NCBI GenBank assembly: GCA_029262895.1
Contig: JAJCYM010000019.1
Coordinates: 62,001-126,000 of the forward strand
DNA: 64,000 bases
Reading direction: 5' to 3'
Origin: Roseivirga sp.
Lineage (GTDB): Bacteria > Bacteroidota > Bacteroidia > Cytophagales > Cyclobacteriaceae
Position 1 is the stretch's first letter, and each line of letters begins with the position of its first letter. A model generated the notes under the pieces. The model was not told where the DNA came from, did not search any database, and worked only from the letters and a program-made list of their open reading frames with translations. Of this stretch, positions 60,321 to 64,000 are shown one piece after another. The translations under genes and the position numbers were made by a program.

Positions 60321-60347
60321 CTTTCTTCTCGATTGGTAAAAAGGGTT

Positions 60348-63300
60348 TTATCGTTTAACAAGCAGTTTAAGGTTTCGAATATATCCTGCTGTTTGAAGTC
60401 TGACTATATATAAACCACTTGGTATGTTGCTCGCATCAAAGGTAAGCGTGTACTCAGTATTGGCGGTTGCATTTCCTTTGAATAATTCGCCAATGCTCAA
60501 ACCTTCAGCGTTGTAGATATTCACAGCTACAGCACCTGTCTTATCGGTTGTGAAATTAATAGTAGCCTTATCAGTAGTTGGGTTCGGGTAAGAGCTCAGC
60601 TCAATTTTTGGTTCAGACTGTGAAAGCACTCTTTCAACCGTTGATGTTCTGCCCTCAAAGCTATTTATGACACCGCCTGCCTGGTTATTATCGGTCTGAC
60701 AACTTCCTAAAGTTGCACCACGCTCCAAATACCAGTTGATGTTGTGCTGGTCAACACAAACGGCAACGTTATTGTAGCATACAGTGACTTTACCGTACCA
60801 AAGTGGGATTTCCGTATCACACACCTCTATGACACCCGGCTCTGCTTCACACTGATTACCTTCTCCATCGGTGTATGCAATTACCTCAAATGGTCCTAAC
60901 ACGTCTCCGATAATCGGTACGGAACATGAAGTATGGACTTCGTATTTAGTGCCTGAATCTACCTGAATGAAGGTTTTGGAATCCAATCTGCCTTTATGAT
61001 CAAATCCTTCGAAGATCAAATGTGCACCGTTTTGAACGTTTGTATAAGTTCTAAACTTGCTCCCCTTTTTCTTATAAGCATTGACGGTTACTCCTGATGG
61101 ACCTCGATAGATAACTACGAAGTTCTGCATTTTCCCTTCACATAAGCAATCTTCGCTGCTGGAATCACCATCGTCATCATCACCATTCCCTGAGTCATCA
61201 TTATCATCTCCGGAATCATCATTATCACCATTCCCTGAGTCATCATCATCTCCGGAATCATCATCGTCATCATTCCCAGAATCGTCATCATCATCTCCGG
61301 GATCGCCATCACCTGAACCATCACAATAATTTCCTTCACCATCAGTAAAACTGATTACCTTAAATGGGCCATACACAAATCCAAGAATATCTTCGGAGCA
61401 TGAGGTATGTACTTCGTACTCATTGCCTCCGATCACCAGATTTGTCTTTGCCTTGAGCCTTCCGTGCTTATCGAATCCATTGATGGTCAATTCATCACCG
61501 TCTTGGACATTTGTAAATGTTTTGATGAGCGTTTTCATTTTGTCATCGTAGACATATACAGTTTGTCCGGACAGGCCATTGTAGGTCACCGTAAAGTTTT
61601 GCATTTTACCATTGCACTGGCAGTCTTCAGAGGAATCGTCATTATCCCCGGAGTTGTCATCGTCATCATCTCCGGAACCACCGTTTCCTGAGTCATCGTC
61701 ATCATCCCCTGAGTTATCACTATCATCATCATCTCCAGAATCATCTCCAGAATCATCACTGTCATCATCGTCCTCTGAGCTATCGCTGTCATCGTCATCA
61801 CCGGAGTGGTCATTGTCATCATCAGTGGAACCTGATCCATCGCAATAGTTCCCTTCTCCATCTGTATAGCTTATCACCGTAAAAGGCCCATAAGTATTTC
61901 CGAGAATGTCAATGGAGCAGGAGGTATGAATTTCTATAAACAAACTACCGATTGCGAGGTAAGTCTTTGACTCTAACCTATCATGTTTGTCAAATCCGTT
62001 GATCGTCAATTCGTCACCGTATTGAACGTTATAGAATGTCTGTATTACCTTATTCTTCTTCTTATTGTATGCTTTTATAGTGTTTCCAGAGAATCCCTCG
62101 TAGCGCACCGTGAAGTTCTCCATTTTGCCCTCGCATTGGCAGCTATTATCGTCTCCCGGATTACCATTGTCTCCAGAGTCGTCATCATCGTCATCCTTGC
62201 TATGAGAAGTTCTTGTATTACCGAACTCAACCTGACTGTTCTCAATATTGATAAAATTCTCTCTTTCAATAAATGTGGTCATCGGGTTATCAGCAATCGG
62301 AAGGATGCTTCCATCGGTTCCGCCTGTACCTGTTTCATCGCATCTTACGTCCACAACCTTGACAACAAAGTCCTTAGACACAGTACATCCGTTCTCGTCA
62401 GTAACAAGCACTGTATAAGTTGTTGTTTGCTCCGGAGCTACAGTGGCCACATTGCCATCAGAACAAAGGATGTCTTCGTTTGGTGACCAGGAGTAGGTGT
62501 AATTACCATTGCCTCCAAGTGCATTAGCTTCCAGCATGGCATATTGTTCTCCGTAACCCAGGTAGATTGTGTGAACTTCACCATAGGTATTTACAGGAGT
62601 CTTCGGAGTCATTGACATGGCAACACTCAGTTCATCCGGTTCAGAGAGTGTGATTTGAGCTGTTGTTGATGTGCCGTTAGCGTCTGTCACCGTTAAGGTA
62701 TATTCACCAGCACCTAAGTTGGTAAGGTCCTCATCGGATGATCCACTGCTCCAGCTTATTGCATAAGGAGCACAGCCCCCGGTGATGGTAGCATCTATGG
62801 CGCCATCTTCAGCACCATTGCAACTGATGTTATAGCCCATCTCGTCATTGTGAACTACAGCCTCAAGACTGATTTCCAATGTTAATGGTATCACCTCAAT
62901 ATCAAAATATTCTGAAATTTGGTTGCCTGCAGCATCAGTGGCAGTATAAGTTACGGTAGTTGTACCCGGTGGGAAGACATCACCTGGATTATGAGTACTG
63001 GTTAATGTCACGTTACAATTGTCTGATGCTGTTGGCGCATTCCAGCTAATTATTTGGCCACAATCAGTATCAGTCTCCTGATAAGTAATGTCGTAAGGCA
63101 TATCATTGATTACAGGATTTTGATTATCAATGATCGTAACTGTTGCGGTTGCCGTGCTGGTATTTCCTGATGCATCAGTCGCGGTTAGCGTTACTATGTT
63201 TGCACCCAAATCATCACAAGAGAATTCTGTGTTGTCTATAGTCAGTACATCAGTTCCACAATTACCAGTACCAGTGGTAATCTGACAATTATCAAGGTCT

Positions 63301-64000
63301 AAATTGAAATCACCTTGTGCATAGTTGCCATTACTATTGAGGTAGCTGAACCATCCTGAAAATCCATAGCTTCCATTTTTGTTGTTTGCTCCAATACCCA
63401 CCTGAAATCCGAAGGAGTAATCTGATGGTTTGTGAGCGAGTGTCTTAACCTGTCCTGCGTTATCTCCCAGACCCGTAAGTGTGCTGGGTGAAGTAGTATT
63501 CATGATATAGTAAGACCAGTCAAGATAATGATCATCAGCATGGCCTCTTTCATCTTTGTAACCACGACCCAATCCTGACCATTCACCCCAAGTCATTTTA
63601 TCTGACAGGACCAGATTGACGGCCCATTTGTCATTAGAATTCTGAGTGTTTACAATAGTACCCGTAACTGAAGCTGTGCCATCCGAGAACTCAGTAAGGC
63701 TACCACCATTCGCATCAAATACAAAATCAGCGTTATTCCCACTGGCCGTATATTGACTCAGCCAGACGGCATGCTGGTCTCCCTCGGCTGCCGAAGCATC
63801 ACACTCTTGATTATAGGAAGTCAATACATCGGTTGTTACAACTGATGCAGCACCATTTTGATCCAAGACCAGGGTAATGTCCTGAACGTTTATTACAGGA
63901 GCAGTGGTGTCCAGTACAGTAACTGTAACAGTTTTTGTCGTTGTATTGCCGCTAGCATCGGTAGCAGTAAATGTCACCGTGTTTTCTCCAAGGTTTGAGC
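60348..64000 (-). CDS. T9SS-secreted multidomain adhesin (HYR, SprB-like and repeat domains), 5'-truncated
   Basis: C-terminal ~1216 residues of a very large surface protein; the frame continues past the right edge (it reads SNLGENTVTF before TATDASGNT). HYR-like modules lie near the N-terminal end (TATDASGNTTTKTVTVTVLD, then a second with PPGTTTVTYTATDAAGNQ), and a SprB-type repeat (ISCNGAEDGAIDATITGGCA) follows. Three ~105-residue units (61833-62146, 61317-61626, 60835-61149) have CxC, HTSCS and DGEGN signatures and are separated by Asp/Ser/Gly-rich linkers. The end has a type A T9SS sorting domain (SSYPNPTTDKATINFTTD, IPSGLYIVRLQT). Probably a surface adhesin in motility or attachment. Confidence 0.92.
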   Translation of the reverse strand, partial: SNLGENTVTFTATDASGNTTTKTVTVTVLDTTAPVINVQDITLVLDQNGAASVVTTDVLTSYNQECDASAAEGDQHAVWLSQYTASGNNADFVFDANGGSLTEFSDGTASVTGTIVNTQNSNDKWAVNLVLSDKMTWGEWSGLGRGYKDERGHADDHYLDWSYYIMNTTSPSTLTGLGDNAGQVKTLAHKPSDYSFGFQVGIGANNKNGSYGFSGWFSYLNSNGNYAQGDFNLDLDNCQITTGTGNCGTDVLTIDNTEFSCDDLGANIVTLTATDASGNTSTATATVTIIDNQNPVINDMPYDITYQETDTDCGQIISWNAPTASDNCNVTLTSTHNPGDVFPPGTTTVTYTATDAAGNQISEYFDIEVIPLTLEISLEAVVHNDEMGYNISCNGAEDGAIDATITGGCAPYAISWSSGSSDEDLTNLGAGEYTLTVTDANGTSTTAQITLSEPDELSVAMSMTPKTPVNTYGEVHTIYLGYGEQYAMLEANALGGNGNYTYSWSPNEDILCSDGNVATVAPEQTTTYTVLVTDENGCTVSKDFVVKVVDVRCDETGTGGTDGSILPIADNPMTTFIERENFINIENSQVEFGNTRTSHSKDDDDDDSGDNGNPGDDNSCQCEGKMENFTVRYEGFSGNTIKAYNKKKNKVIQTFYNVQYGDELTINGFDKHDRLESKTYLAIGSLFIEIHTSCSIDILGNTYGPFTVISYTDGEGNYCDGSGSTDDDNDHSGDDDDSDSSEDDDDSDDSGDDSGDDDDSDNSGDDDDDSGNGGSGDDDDDNSGDNDDSSEDCQCNGKMQNFTVTYNGLSGQTVYVYDDKMKTLIKTFTNVQDGDELTINGFDKHGRLKAKTNLVIGGNEYEVHTSCSEDILGFVYGPFKVISFTDGEGNYCDGSGDGDPGDDDDDSGNDDDDDSGDDDDSGNGDNDDSGDDNDDSGNGDDDDGDSSSEDCLCEGKMQNFVVIYRGPSGVTVNAYKKKGSKFRTYTNVQNGAHLIFEGFDHKGRLDSKTFIQVDSGTKYEVHTSCSVPIIGDVLGPFEVIAYTDGEGNQCEAEPGVIEVCDTEIPLWYGKVTVCYNNVAVCVDQHNINWYLERGATLGSCQTDNNQAGGVINSFEGRTSTVERVLSQSEPKIELSSYPNPTTDKATINFTTDKTGAVAVNIYNAEGLSIGELFKGNATANTEYTLTFDASNIPSGLYIVRLQTAGYIRNLKLLVKR
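60835..62146 (-). repeat. Three domain repeats separated by acidic low-complexity linkers (within adhesin)
   Basis: Units about 315 bases long at 61833-62146, 61317-61626 and 60835-61149 encode near-identical domains (GKMxNF at the start, GFDKxxRL in the middle, HTSCSxDILG and DGEGNYC at the end). Between them 160-210-base tracts are made almost wholly of GAT/GAC and TCA/GGA codons for Asp, Ser and Gly. Such tracts are prone to slippage. Confidence 0.85.

Noticed and set aside
61612-61848. Open plus-strand frame made largely of Ser, Pro and Glu
   Set aside because: It is the complement of the Asp/Ser/Gly linker of the adhesin; GAT/TCA triplets stay open on either strand. No start signal or homology.
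60835-62146. Regular repeats suggestive of a CRISPR array
   Set aside because: The repeats are ~315-base in-frame protein domains with codon-structured linkers; no 25-40-base direct repeats with unique spacers.
1-64000. Mobile element or prophage boundaries
   Set aside because: No transposase, integrase, tRNA gene, long terminal repeats or phage structural gene seen; gene composition is uniform.

Overview
The window looks like chromosome of a marine, Cytophagales-type Bacteroidetes (low to mid GC). Evidence: a type IX secretion C-terminal tail and SprB-like repeat in the last gene, TonB/OMP-family outer-membrane proteins with carboxypeptidase-regulatory-like N-termini, many lipoproteins, DUF4295 beside rpmG and ftsY, a DUF5522 mini-protein, and promoter -7 elements of the Bacteroidetes form TAnnTTTG. 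I see no rRNA, tRNA, IS element, integrase or CRISPR array, and no stretch above about 300 bases lacks a gene.

Layout. 1-5.1 kb: two overlapping FtsX/MacB-type permease genes (the first cut by the left edge) and a DUF72 gene. 5.2-7.9 kb (minus): esterase and 5'-nucleotidase-type lipoproteins. 8.1-13.8 kb: a PadR regulator with two overlapping permeases; a second PadR-permease cassette lies at 25.3-28.3 kb. 13.8-17.4 kb: a secreted protein, a beta-lactamase-fold lipoprotein and a small ABC exporter. 17.4-20.7 kb: a divergent lipoprotein / DUF6660-like / TonB-receptor locus with palindromic control sites. 20.8-25.2 kb (minus): hydrolase, AraC-type regulator, DinB, MBL-fold and GNAT proteins. 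28.3-31.4 kb: two amidohydrolase lipoproteins. 31.5-35.6 kb: ftsY, DUF4295, rpmG and rpmB, interrupted by an aminopeptidase P and a DUF6090-like gene. 35.7-37.9 kb: DUF5522 plus two bPH2 membrane proteins. 38-39.2 kb: ornithine aminotransferase.

39.9-51.3 kb holds the most notable material. A TPR-sensor histidine kinase and LuxR/NarL response regulator are followed by eight poorly characterised secreted, lipoprotein or membrane genes in four transcription units. All four units share the same promoter architecture: a 16-bp site (a dyad in three copies), a C-run, a GKAT block and a -7-like element at identical spacing. I infer a compact local regulon, possibly driven by the adjacent two-component system.

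51.5-54.4 kb: a large OMP-family barrel protein with a Gly/Arg-rich insert. 54.5-57.3 kb: a tight co-directional run of DUF2975, Cro/CI-type HTH, DUF4870, a two-gene nucleotidyltransferase module and hemB. 57.3-60.2 kb (minus): FAD amine oxidase-like protein, fatty-acid desaturase and GroES-like protein. 60.3 kb to the right edge (minus): the C-terminal part of a giant multidomain T9SS adhesin with three repeats separated by Asp/Ser/Gly linkers.
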